Positions 1 to 5,122 of a stretch of DNA of 5,533 bases are shown piece by piece. Each line of letters starts with the position of its first letter. The stretch's first letter is position 1. A model generated the notes under the pieces. That model was not told the DNA's origin, did no database searches, and worked only from the letters and a program-made list of their open reading frames with translations. Source of the stretch: Bdellovibrio sp. (GTDB taxonomy: Bacteria; Bdellovibrionota; Bdellovibrionia; Bdellovibrionales; Bdellovibrionaceae). A program made the position numbers and the translations under genes. Where the stretch lies: NCBI GenBank assembly GCA_003176075.1, contig PSRN01000124.1, positions 1 to 5,533 of the forward strand, in the 5' to 3' direction.

Positions 1-290
1 AGCATATGGTCAAGATGCTCGTCATTGATGGGAATGGAGAAGACAGCGTCGGCTTTGCCTGAGTCAAGTTGGGCCGTAACCGCATCCCACGTTGTTTTCT
101 CATTAACACAATCGACGTCGAGCTTATCGCATAGTGCTTTTGCCAGATCCACGTCAAACCCAACCAATTTGTGATTCTTATAGTAGGCATAGGGCCATGA
201 CGTTGGATCTGTCGCCACCTTTAGTTCTTTTCGATGCGCGAAACACAGCCCGGGAAGGCACAGCGCAAGCAAAAAATAAATCGATCTCAT
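1..290 (-). CDS. Periplasmic solute-binding protein, family 3 (amino-acid-binding type), N-terminal part
   Basis: The minus strand is open from an ATG at 290 to the left edge: 96 codons and no stop, so the C-terminus lies outside. The start is supported by GGAGAG (295-300) about 4 nt upstream. Residues 1-18 form a signal peptide ending in CFA. The mature protein opens KELKVATDP, followed by GFDVDLAKALC (44-54) and a WDAVTAQLDSGKADAVFS block (68-85), the lobe-1 signature of SBP_bac_3 proteins such as HisJ, LAO-binding protein and GlnH. Cys54 and Cys61 have the same spacing as the HisJ disulfide, so the polar/basic amino-acid-binding branch is closest by eye. Where HisJ-type proteins have the ligand-carboxylate-binding Arg (TEKR), this one reads NDEH, so the ligand may not be a standard amino acid. 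No permease or ATPase gene is visible. An orphan secreted sensor or scavenger is as likely as an ABC-importer component. The family call is firm; the ligand is unknown. Confidence 0.88.
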   Translation of the reverse strand, partial: MRSIYFLLALCLPGLCFAHRKELKVATDPTSWPYAYYKNHKLVGFDVDLAKALCDKLDVDCVNEKTTWDAVTAQLDSGKADAVFSIPINDEHLDHM

Positions 291-305
291 GAGTCTCTCC
301 AAATC

Positions 306-311
306 ACTATA
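306..311 (-). promoter_or_regulatory. Possible -10 element for the solute-binding protein gene
   Basis: On the minus strand TATAGT (306-311) matches the sigma-70 -10 consensus at five of six positions. No good -35 box lies 16-18 nt upstream, and the TTGACT further up is about 32 nt away. A start from this box would give a leader of only about 10 nt that still holds most of the Shine-Dalgarno motif. This is weak evidence, and the gene could instead be read through from the upstream minus-strand genes. Confidence 0.2.
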
Positions 312-356
312 ACTGGCGGAGCTAACTCATGCGGTTGTTCCGAAGTCAAGTTCCGG

Positions 357-384
357 CCCGTGGGCGGATCCGCCGCCCACGCCG
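357..384. repeat. GC-rich palindromic repeat element, copy A (intergenic)
   Basis: The 108-bp spacer between the solute-binding protein gene and the zinc-ribbon membrane protein gene holds a strong inverted repeat. GTGGGCGG (360-367) pairs with CCGCCCAC (373-380) around a 5-nt loop. Inside it, GGCGGATCCGCC (363-374) is a perfect 12-bp palindrome. GCCC (356-359) and GGGC (387-390) could extend the stem across a bulge. No T-run follows on either strand, so it does not look like an intrinsic terminator. It aligns to 5136-5162 with about 25 of 28 positions identical and one gap, which indicates a dispersed REP-like element rather than a one-off hairpin. Confidence 0.6.
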
Positions 385-398
385 CCGGGCAAACCTTG

Positions 399-758
399 TC
401 ATTCCTTCTCAAACCAAAGATCAATTTGGCAAGCGGGACATTTCAATCTCACCGGCCACTCACGAAAGGGCTTGTCCGTCTCAACCGCGTGACCGCACGA
501 GGTGCAGTCAAAATGGCGCACATGAAGAATTTGCATTTTGCGAAATTCCTGAATTCCCAGCGCCAGGCTGGCGATTAAGAAAGAGGGGACAAGAACAAAA
601 TGAAGAATCGGGACAAAGAACGAAACGATGGCCAAGAGAAAAAATAATCCACCCGTCCGCGTCCCTTGAAGGAATCGCTGGAAGAAGGTCAATGACTCAA
701 CGGTTGAGTCTTCCGATCTGCTCTCACGTCCTTTGCCATCGAGGGTCTTCATCGCCAA
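399..758 (-). CDS. Small membrane protein with C-terminal zinc-ribbon-like motif
   Basis: This 119-residue protein of no recognised family has a polar N-terminus (1-35), a hydrophobic region at about 37-69 that can form two closely spaced helices around Pro50/Pro58, and a soluble tail. The tail carries CTSC (85-88) and CPAC (107-110), a two-knuckle pattern typical of a structural zinc ribbon. Basic residues after the second helix (FRK, 72-74) suggest that the tail faces the cytoplasm. I chose the TTG start at 758 because AAGGG (766-770) lies 6 nt upstream; an ATG two codons later (752) would be 12 nt away. No ATG, GTG or TTG occurs further upstream in this frame for at least 30 codons. It starts 38 bp after the stop of the 449-residue gene on the same strand, so co-transcription is likely. 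The hydrophobic/zinc-knuckle organisation argues for a real gene, but its function is unknown. The tail could recruit a protein or nucleic-acid partner to the membrane (inference). Confidence 0.75.
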   Translation of the reverse strand: MAMKTLDGKGRESRSEDSTVESLTFFQRFLQGTRTGGLFFLLAIVSFFVPILHFVLVPSFLIASLALGIQEFRKMQILHVRHFDCTSCGHAVETDKPFREWPVRLKCPACQIDLWFEKE

Positions 759-786
759 GTTGAACCCTTCTTGCTCGTGTCGCTGT

Positions 787-813
787 CCGCATCCAGTTAA
801 AGCCGCATCCAGT
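787..813. repeat. 11-bp direct repeat straddling a stop codon
   Basis: CCGCATCCAGT occurs at 787-797 and again at 803-813, a 16-bp period with no mismatch. On the minus strand this is ACTGGATGCGG-CTTTA-ACTGGATGCGG, and the TAA of the 449-residue gene (797-799) lies at the junction. It looks like a short slippage duplication at the gene's 3' end. No inverted symmetry suggests a terminator. Confidence 0.7.
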
Positions 814-2146
814 GGGTGACAAGACCGAAGCGGGTTGAGCCACGAAACCAGTAGACTTGGACACCGTTGTCAACCTGGATGTCCACTTGGTGGGAGGATT
901 GGGGCAAAATTCTCACTAAGCGAAGAATTCGCGCCGGCTGATGGGAATCGTTCTGCAGCAGTTGGGCAAGGTCTTCCCAGCGGACATAGGGAAGAAAAGT
1001 TTTGCCGCCGTCGGTGGAACGAAAAAAGCCGGCAAAGACTTCCTCGTTCTTGCCGATGGCCACCGGCACATTTTCCTCATGAAATTGCGGGATGCGGTGC
1101 CAAAGCAGGCCGTCGTCGGTGCGAAAAACGCCGTCCGCCGAGATCAAGCCCGATTGCGGATTGTGCGTATTGAAGGCGACCGAGTACACGGGCTTTTTCA
1201 AGATTTCCTCAAAGGAGACATCCTCGCCTTGCGCCTCCGCCCCTGGAATGTTCGTTTTCCAAAAAATTTCGCCGTGTCCAGGCAGGCGGCTGACCGCCCA
1301 AATGATATACTCCCACTTTTGAATATTGACGAGGTTGCGAAGGTGAAGCGTTTGCACGCGGGAATCATCAGCCACAATGGCCAGATCGGGCCGGGTCATG
1401 ACCGCTTGGATTTCTTGCAGGTTGATTTGATCATTCGCTCCGGTGACCAGGTAGCTCCCCTGCCGGTACCGGACGGGTGTCCAATGGCCCTGGCGGGGAA
1501 GAACAAAGGTGGCGAAGTCAAACTTCATCACCAGCGCGCCGAGTTCCACCCACCCGACCTGGTGAGGGTGGGTCGCCGGCGCGACCTTGACCCATTGGTC
1601 GGAAAACGAGCGGATGCGCAGTTTGCTGCCGGCCTTGATCTCGCTCAGCGTTTCTTCCTTCCACCCTGGGCCCCGCCGCAGCGGCACGTCGGTGAGCGGA
1701 AGGGCGAAACCCAGATCGTCGGGCAAAGGCAGTGTTTCATGAATGGACCACCACTCTTTCGCCGCGGTCTTATCGTTCAACACGTACATCCAGGGCCCGC
1801 GGTTGCCGATCAGGGTTCCTGTTTGACCGGAACTGGCATGGGCCACGCGCGCGCTGAGATCCAAGTCACGCACCAGGGCGGAGTCGGGGAGTCGGTAGGT
1901 GCGGCCATCTTTGGTGACGGTCAGGACGATTTCCTGGAATTCCCTGATTTTTTTTCTTTCCAGATCCAAGGGGTTTGCCTGACCCGAAGGAAACAGGCTT
2001 TGCGGGTTGCGGTAAAAGGGGCTGGCGTTGCCGACTTGGACAGCGCCGCCCACGCTGGCCAGCGAACTGGGCACGAAAAACAAAAATTGGAATTGGCAGA
2101 TGATAAAGTTGAAGAAGAGACAGCGAAGAATGAACGGCACCCTCAT
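797..2146 (-). CDS. Secreted protein of unknown function with SH3-like segment and Asp-box motifs
   Basis: The 449-residue product has an N-terminal signal peptide: a very hydrophobic, Phe-rich stretch at about 5-26 with a likely cut after SLA (28-30). There is no lipobox cysteine, so export to the periplasm or outside is expected. Residues ~152-205 (PLRRGPGW, then GSKLRIRS, DQWVKV, GWVELGAL) read like a bacterial SH3 domain. Residues ~318-390 carry two Asp-box-like motifs, FRTDDGLLWHRI (341-352) and FRSTDGGKTF (375-384), the turn signature of BNR/Ycf48-type beta-propellers. Only two clear copies are present, too few for a full propeller unless the others are degenerate. I recognise no catalytic residues and no named family. 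The ATG at 2146 has a poor Shine-Dalgarno (GAAAG directly adjacent), so the start is the least certain part; a GTG two codons later is an alternative. It is the first gene of a likely minus-strand unit with the zinc-ribbon membrane protein. An envelope-associated binding protein is plausible but inferred. Confidence 0.82.
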   Translation of the reverse strand: MRVPFILRCLFFNFIICQFQFLFFVPSSLASVGGAVQVGNASPFYRNPQSLFPSGQANPLDLERKKIREFQEIVLTVTKDGRTYRLPDSALVRDLDLSARVAHASSGQTGTLIGNRGPWMYVLNDKTAAKEWWSIHETLPLPDDLGFALPLTDVPLRRGPGWKEETLSEIKAGSKLRIRSFSDQWVKVAPATHPHQVGWVELGALVMKFDFATFVLPRQGHWTPVRYRQGSYLVTGANDQINLQEIQAVMTRPDLAIVADDSRVQTLHLRNLVNIQKWEYIIWAVSRLPGHGEIFWKTNIPGAEAQGEDVSFEEILKKPVYSVAFNTHNPQSGLISADGVFRTDDGLLWHRIPQFHEENVPVAIGKNEEVFAGFFRSTDGGKTFLPYVRWEDLAQLLQNDSHQPARILRLVRILPQSSHQVDIQVDNGVQVYWFRGSTRFGLVTHWMRL

Positions 2147-2237
2147 CTTTCTATTTTTGCAAACTTCAATCCGGCGACAAGACCAGAGGAAAGCAATCTG
2201 GACTCTTCCCCCATTCTAAGTCTACACTGATGGGCAA
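2147..2237. promoter_or_regulatory. Divergent intergenic region expected to hold two promoters
   Basis: These 91 bp separate two genes pointing away from each other, so they must contain initiation signals for both unless distant transcripts read through. No consensus sigma-70 pair stands out. Toward the right, TACACT (2223-2228) is a possible -10, with only a poor CTGGAC (2198-2203) as -35; it would start transcription almost at the ATG at 2238, giving a nearly leaderless mRNA. Toward the left I see no convincing box. Neither flanking gene has a strong Shine-Dalgarno. The promoter assignment rests on gene orientation, not on motifs. Confidence 0.35.
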
Positions 2238-3287
2238 ATGAATCGACTGGTCTTTCTTCTAATCGGGATAATCGGGATTTTTATTTTCTTTCCAGCCTTG
2301 GCGCCGGCCGAGGAGTTCGAGTCCATGGGCCGGTTTCGTTTTTTGGATCTTTTTCTTTCTCCCCGCTTGCATTACCAGCAGTCGGGTCCCGGTGGTTTTG
2401 AACTGGATGAGAGCTGGATCGGCTTTCAGTGGCAAAGGGACGAACGGGTGAAGGCCATCATTAAGCTGGGCAGCAGCGATTTGATCCGCCCTCTGGTGTG
2501 GTACGCGCCGACGCAGGATCCGCGGTTTCAAGTGGTGGAGGCTTGGATGGAAGGACGTAGTTCCGTTGGGGATCTGCGAGCCGGCCTGCTGGCCGTGCCG
2601 CAGGGCTTTGAAGGGGCCTTTCCCGAGTGGAATTCGGTTCTTCCCGAATCCGCCGTGCGGCGACGCGGCTGGATTCTTCAACGTGATTACGGACTGCAAT
2701 TTCGCTGGGACACCCAACCCTGGGCGACGGCGCTGTCGGTTCACAATGGCGAGTCCGGCGCCGACAAGGACCGTGAACTTTGGTTTTCGGGCCTGTGGCA
2801 ATACAAGGATTCCGATGGTTGGGGTCTTCTTTTAACGGCTTCGACAGGGCACACCAGCAATGATTCAACCCAAGGGAGCGTCGCCGCCTCCCGCGAGGGT
2901 TTTGTCTTCGATTCTTCCGCGGACGCGAAAATTCGTTATGCCATTCTTTCGCTTTTTAAAGAAGAGGGTCGAAGTTTGTTCCTGCTGGAAGCGGGACGGG
3001 GGGATTTGATCCAACAAGAGCGAACCCATCCCTTTTTGTGGGGGCGGGCTGATGTCGTCTGGAACTTCGGCGGCGACGCCAGTCTTTTGCTTCGCTATGA
3101 ACAGACGAGTTCAGACATGACCGACTCGGGCACCCGCATTTCCACTCCCGGATTGGGAGTTGTCCTGGCCAGTGCCGACAATTTGCAATCGCTGACTCTT
3201 TATGCTTCACGCAACGATGAGCCCAACCGTGACCCCAATTACGAATTCTGGCTGATTTTTCGCCTGCACTCCAATTTGTTGAAGTGA
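2238..3287 (+). CDS. Outer-membrane beta-barrel protein, porin-like
   Basis: The 349-residue product starts with a signal peptide (basic N-terminus MNR, hydrophobic core 4-19, ALAPA cut before EEF at about 24/25). The mature part is built of short alternating polar/hydrophobic stretches with many aromatic residues at strand ends and Gly/Asp/Ser-rich turns, for example SWIGFQWQ, GWGLLLTAS, ASLLLRYEQ and SLTLYASR, as in transmembrane beta-barrels. The segment RDYGLQFRW...ATALSVHNGESG (149-174) resembles the RDxGxxxxG...NG pattern of phosphate-selective porin (OprO/OprP-type) proteins. The last strand YEFWLIFRL (335-343) is followed by six residues instead of ending in the usual aromatic. It most likely sits in the outer membrane as a channel or small-molecule pore; the substrate cannot be read from sequence. 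The ATG at 2238 is the only in-frame start after a TAA at 2217. There is no good Shine-Dalgarno, and a three-codon ORF (ATG GGC AAA TGA, 2230-2241) overlaps the start. It may be transcribed apart from the downstream operon. Confidence 0.82.
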   Translation: MNRLVFLLIGIIGIFIFFPALAPAEEFESMGRFRFLDLFLSPRLHYQQSGPGGFELDESWIGFQWQRDERVKAIIKLGSSDLIRPLVWYAPTQDPRFQVVEAWMEGRSSVGDLRAGLLAVPQGFEGAFPEWNSVLPESAVRRRGWILQRDYGLQFRWDTQPWATALSVHNGESGADKDRELWFSGLWQYKDSDGWGLLLTASTGHTSNDSTQGSVAASREGFVFDSSADAKIRYAILSLFKEEGRSLFLLEAGRGDLIQQERTHPFLWGRADVVWNFGGDASLLLRYEQTSSDMTDSGTRISTPGLGVVLASADNLQSLTLYASRNDEPNRDPNYEFWLIFRLHSNLLK

Positions 3288-3297
3288 CTGTTTTTTT
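3267..3297 (+). terminator. Weak candidate intrinsic terminator at the end of the barrel gene
   Basis: CACTCCAA (3267-3274) can pair with TTGAAGTG (3279-3286) across a 4-nt loop: seven of eight pairs, with one C/A mismatch. Four bases later comes a run of seven T (3291-3297). The stem is AU-rich for a terminator and overlaps the stop codon, so efficiency would be modest. It would partly separate the barrel gene from the acyl-CoA operon. Confidence 0.3.
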
Positions 3298-3323
3298 GGT
3301 GATTTATTGAAGTGACTGTTTTT
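3274..3323. repeat. Imperfect 28-bp tandem duplication overlapping a stop codon
   Basis: The 22-nt stretch beginning ATTTGTTGAAGTGACTG (3274-3295) recurs 28 bp later with one change (ATTTATTGAAGTGACTG, 3302-3323). The core TTGAAGTGACTGTTTTT is identical in both copies. The first copy contains the TGA of the barrel gene (3285-3287); the second lies wholly in the spacer before the dehydrogenase gene. Each copy carries TTGAAG, a partial -35 match; from the second, a 17-nt spacer leads to TATGGC (3330-3335), a poor -10. The pattern may be simple duplication or a repeated binding site. Confidence 0.7.
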
Positions 3324-3352
3324 CCCGGCTATGGCAAGAAACCTCTCACACT

Positions 3353-3357
3353 GGAGG
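3353..3357 (+). promoter_or_regulatory. Ribosome binding site fixing a GTG start
   Basis: GGAGG lies 7 nt before the GTG at 3365. This near-perfect Shine-Dalgarno decides the start of the dehydrogenase gene in favour of GTG and accounts for its N-terminal extension of about 16 residues before the Rossmann fold. Confidence 0.85.
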
Positions 3358-3364
3358 TCTGAAG

Positions 3365-4285
3365 GTGCAAGATCAGAACTTGCTAGATAAACAAACGCAA
3401 ATCATATCGAGCATTGAAACCCTGGGCGTTGTTGGATCGGGCCAAATGGGAAGCGGCATCGCGCAGGTCGCGGCCGCCCAAGGTTTGCGGGTGGTGATGA
3501 CCGACGTGTCGGAGCCGCAGCTGCAAAAAGCCATTGCTGCCATAGCCTCCTCCTGCGATCGCTTCATCAAGAAAAACGCCATGACTGAAGCGCAAAAAAA
3601 GCGGCTGCTGGAACGGATCGAAGTTCAGGCTCAACCATCGATTTCACAGAAGGCTTCGATTTTACAGAAGGCCGATCTGATCGTCGAGGCGGCCAGCGAA
3701 AACGTGGTCCTGAAGGAAAAGATTTTTCGCGAACTCGATGAAGTGGCGCGGCCGGGGGTGATTCTGGCCACCAACACGTCCTCGATTTCCATCACGCGCA
3801 TGGCGGCCGCGACAAGACGGCCGAAGCTGGTGGCCGGCATGCATTTCATGAACCCTGTCCCGTTGATGGTTTTGGTTGAAGGAATCCGCGGGTTGCAAAC
3901 CGCCGATGAAACTTTCGCGGTTGTTCGCCAACTGGCGGAGAGATTGGGAAAAACTTTCGTGGAGAGCGCGAAGGATATGCCGGGATTTGTCGTCAACCGC
4001 ATCCTGATGCCGATGATCAACGAAGCGGTTTACACTTTTCACGAAGGGGTGGCCTCCGTCGAAGCCATTGATCAGGCCATGAAACTGGGCACCAATCAAC
4101 CCATGGGTCCGTTGGCGCTGGCGGATTTTATCGGCCTGGATACTTGTCTCGCCATCATGGGGGTGTTGCACGAAGGTTTGGGTGATAGCAAATATCGTCC
4201 TTGTCCTCTGCTGATGAAGTATGTTGAAGCTGGCTGGCTGGGAAAAAAGTCAGGCCGGGGTTTTTATCAGTATGGGCAGGGATAG
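3365..4285 (+). CDS. hbd: 3-hydroxybutyryl-CoA dehydrogenase
   Basis: This 306-residue enzyme oxidises (S)-3-hydroxybutyryl-CoA (and probably other short 3-hydroxyacyl-CoAs) to the 3-ketoacyl-CoA with NAD(P)+, or runs in reverse, in the cytoplasm. The N-terminal Rossmann domain shows GVVGSGQMGSGIAQ (21-34), with Asp47 at the end of the second strand. NTSSISIT (137-144) supplies the catalytic Ser. The GMHFMNP motif (158-164) supplies His160 of the His-Glu dyad, and Glu172 is its partner. GFVVNR (207-212) gives Asn211. The C-terminal helical domain contains NQPMGPLALADFIGLD (244-259) and ends GWLGKKSGRGFY, as in clostridial Hbd and PaaH/FadB2-type proteins, which are about 282 residues. The excess length comes from an N-terminal extension and a six-residue in-frame tandem duplication at 92-103. 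Start choice: GTG with GGAGG 7 nt upstream. It is the first gene of a three-gene unit with the hydratase (9-bp gap) and icmF. The family call is very secure; the preferred chain length and direction are inferred. Confidence 0.96.
   Translation: MQDQNLLDKQTQIISSIETLGVVGSGQMGSGIAQVAAAQGLRVVMTDVSEPQLQKAIAAIASSCDRFIKKNAMTEAQKKRLLERIEVQAQPSISQKASILQKADLIVEAASENVVLKEKIFRELDEVARPGVILATNTSSISITRMAAATRRPKLVAGMHFMNPVPLMVLVEGIRGLQTADETFAVVRQLAERLGKTFVESAKDMPGFVVNRILMPMINEAVYTFHEGVASVEAIDQAMKLGTNQPMGPLALADFIGLDTCLAIMGVLHEGLGDSKYRPCPLLMKYVEAGWLGKKSGRGFYQYGQG
3638..3673 (+). repeat. 18-bp in-frame tandem duplication within hbd
   Basis: TCGATTTCACAGAAGGCT (3638-3655) is followed directly by TCGATTTTACAGAAGGCC (3656-3673), 16 of 18 identical. 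Both are in frame and encode SISQKA (92-97) and SILQKA (98-103), just before the conserved ADLIVEA strand of the Rossmann domain. Confidence 0.9.
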
Positions 4286-4288
4286 GGG
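4284..4288 (+). promoter_or_regulatory. Ribosome binding site overlapping the hbd stop codon
   Basis: AGGGG lies 6 nt before the ATG at 4295 and shares its AG with the TAG stop of hbd (4283-4285). Ribosomes finishing hbd would be placed on this site, so translation of the two genes is probably coupled. Confidence 0.75.
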
Positions 4289-4294
4289 ACCGAG

Positions 4295-5110
4295 ATGTCG
4301 ACCGTCCAGTATCAAATTTCTGACCAAATCGCGCAGATCACCATTGATCGGCCTGGCGCTTTAAATGCTTTGAACACGTCGGTGCTTAGGGAACTTTTGG
4401 CCACCTTTCGTGAGCTCGCGCCGAAGTTTCCACAGGAGCTGCGCGGGGCTATCCTCACCGGCGGCGGTGAAAAGGCTTTTGTCGCCGGAGCCGACCTGCG
4501 CGAGATTGCGGACCTGCCCAACACGGGCAGCGTGCGCGGCGAAGGCGACAGTTGCAATCGGACACGCGAGTTCGCTGAACGAGGCCATCAGGTTTTTGCC
4601 GCCATTGAGGCTCTCCCCTTTCCTGTCGTGGCTGCCGTGAACGGATTTGCCCTTGGTGGAGGCCTGGAACTCGCCCTCGCTTGTGATGTTATTTACGCGG
4701 CGGAAGGCGCTCAATTGGGTTTGCCGGAAGTGGGACTGGGGCTGATTCCCGGCTTTGGCGGAACGGTGAGACTGACCAGGCTGTTGGGAGTGAACCGGGC
4801 GCGGGAGTTGATCTTTTCGGGTTTGCCCTTGGCGGCACGGGAGGCGGCGGCTCTGGGCCTTGTCCAGAAGGTCTTTTCCCGTGAGAAATTGATCGAGGAA
4901 TCGCGCCGCTCGCTGCTGCAAATGGCGACGCGAGGTCCCTTGGCGTTGGCGGCGGCGAAGAAAGCCATTCTGCAAGGGGCAGGTCTTTCCTTCGGTGCCG
5001 CCGCCGCAATTGAAATTGACGCTTTTACTGAATTGTTCGACACCCATGACATGCGGGAAGGGTTGGCGGCCTTTCTCGCCAAAAGAAAGCCTCAATTTCA
5101 AGGAACCTGA
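4295..5110 (+). CDS. Enoyl-CoA hydratase (crotonase family)
   Basis: This 271-residue crotonase-fold enzyme adds water to trans-2-enoyl-CoA (crotonyl-CoA and similar) to give the (S)-3-hydroxyacyl-CoA, the substrate of the dehydrogenase encoded just upstream. AFVAGADL (61-68) and ALGGGLELALACD (119-131) form the oxyanion hole, with Gly122 at the position of rat Gly141. Glu125 and Glu145 (GLPEVGLGLIPGFGG, 142-156) keep the 20-residue spacing of the two catalytic glutamates Glu144/Glu164 of rat mitochondrial hydratase, which favours a true hydratase over an isomerase. The C-terminal part (FTELFDTHDMREGLAAFLAKRKPQF) is typical. Residues ~78-89, after ADLREIADLPNT, look like an extra loop of about ten residues compared with usual family members as I recall them. 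Spacing to its neighbours is 9 bp and 12 bp, so it is the middle gene of an operon. Chain-length preference is unknown; the context suggests C4. Confidence 0.95.
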   Translation: MSTVQYQISDQIAQITIDRPGALNALNTSVLRELLATFRELAPKFPQELRGAILTGGGEKAFVAGADLREIADLPNTGSVRGEGDSCNRTREFAERGHQVFAAIEALPFPVVAAVNGFALGGGLELALACDVIYAAEGAQLGLPEVGLGLIPGFGGTVRLTRLLGVNRARELIFSGLPLAAREAAALGLVQKVFSREKLIEESRRSLLQMATRGPLALAAAKKAILQGAGLSFGAAAAIEIDAFTELFDTHDMREGLAAFLAKRKPQFQGT

Positions 5111-5114
5111 GGGG
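5109..5114 (+). promoter_or_regulatory. Ribosome binding site for icmF
   Basis: GAGGGG begins within the TGA stop of the hydratase gene (5108-5110) and ends 8 nt before the ATG at 5123. It supports that ATG as the icmF start and suggests translational coupling to the hydratase. Confidence 0.75.
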
Positions 5115-5122
5115 ATTGCCCG

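Noticed and set aside
360..380. Hairpin as an intrinsic terminator for the zinc-ribbon gene
   Set aside because: The stem is strong but no T-run follows on the minus strand, and the element recurs inside icmF. A dispersed palindrome explains it better.
234..763. Two plus-strand open frames (234-578 and 329-763) over the left intergenic region
   Set aside because: Their translations are basic and low in structure, and they run antisense to the solute-binding and zinc-ribbon genes, which have clear family or membrane features.
2053..2064. Perfect 12-bp palindrome CGCTGGCCAGCG
   Set aside because: It lies within the signal-peptide cleavage region of the 449-residue gene and is explained by codons for Leu-Ala-Ser. 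A GC-rich palindrome of this size within a gene is not enough to claim an operator.
941..2230. Long plus-strand open frame of 429 codons antisense to the 449-residue gene
   Set aside because: The product is His/Arg/Gly-rich without domains or signal sequence, whereas the opposite strand has a signal peptide, SH3-like and Asp-box motifs. It is a shadow frame produced by the real gene's codon bias.
3631..4171. Minus-strand open frames opposite hbd
   Set aside because: hbd carries every expected catalytic residue on the plus strand, and the opposite frames show no motifs.
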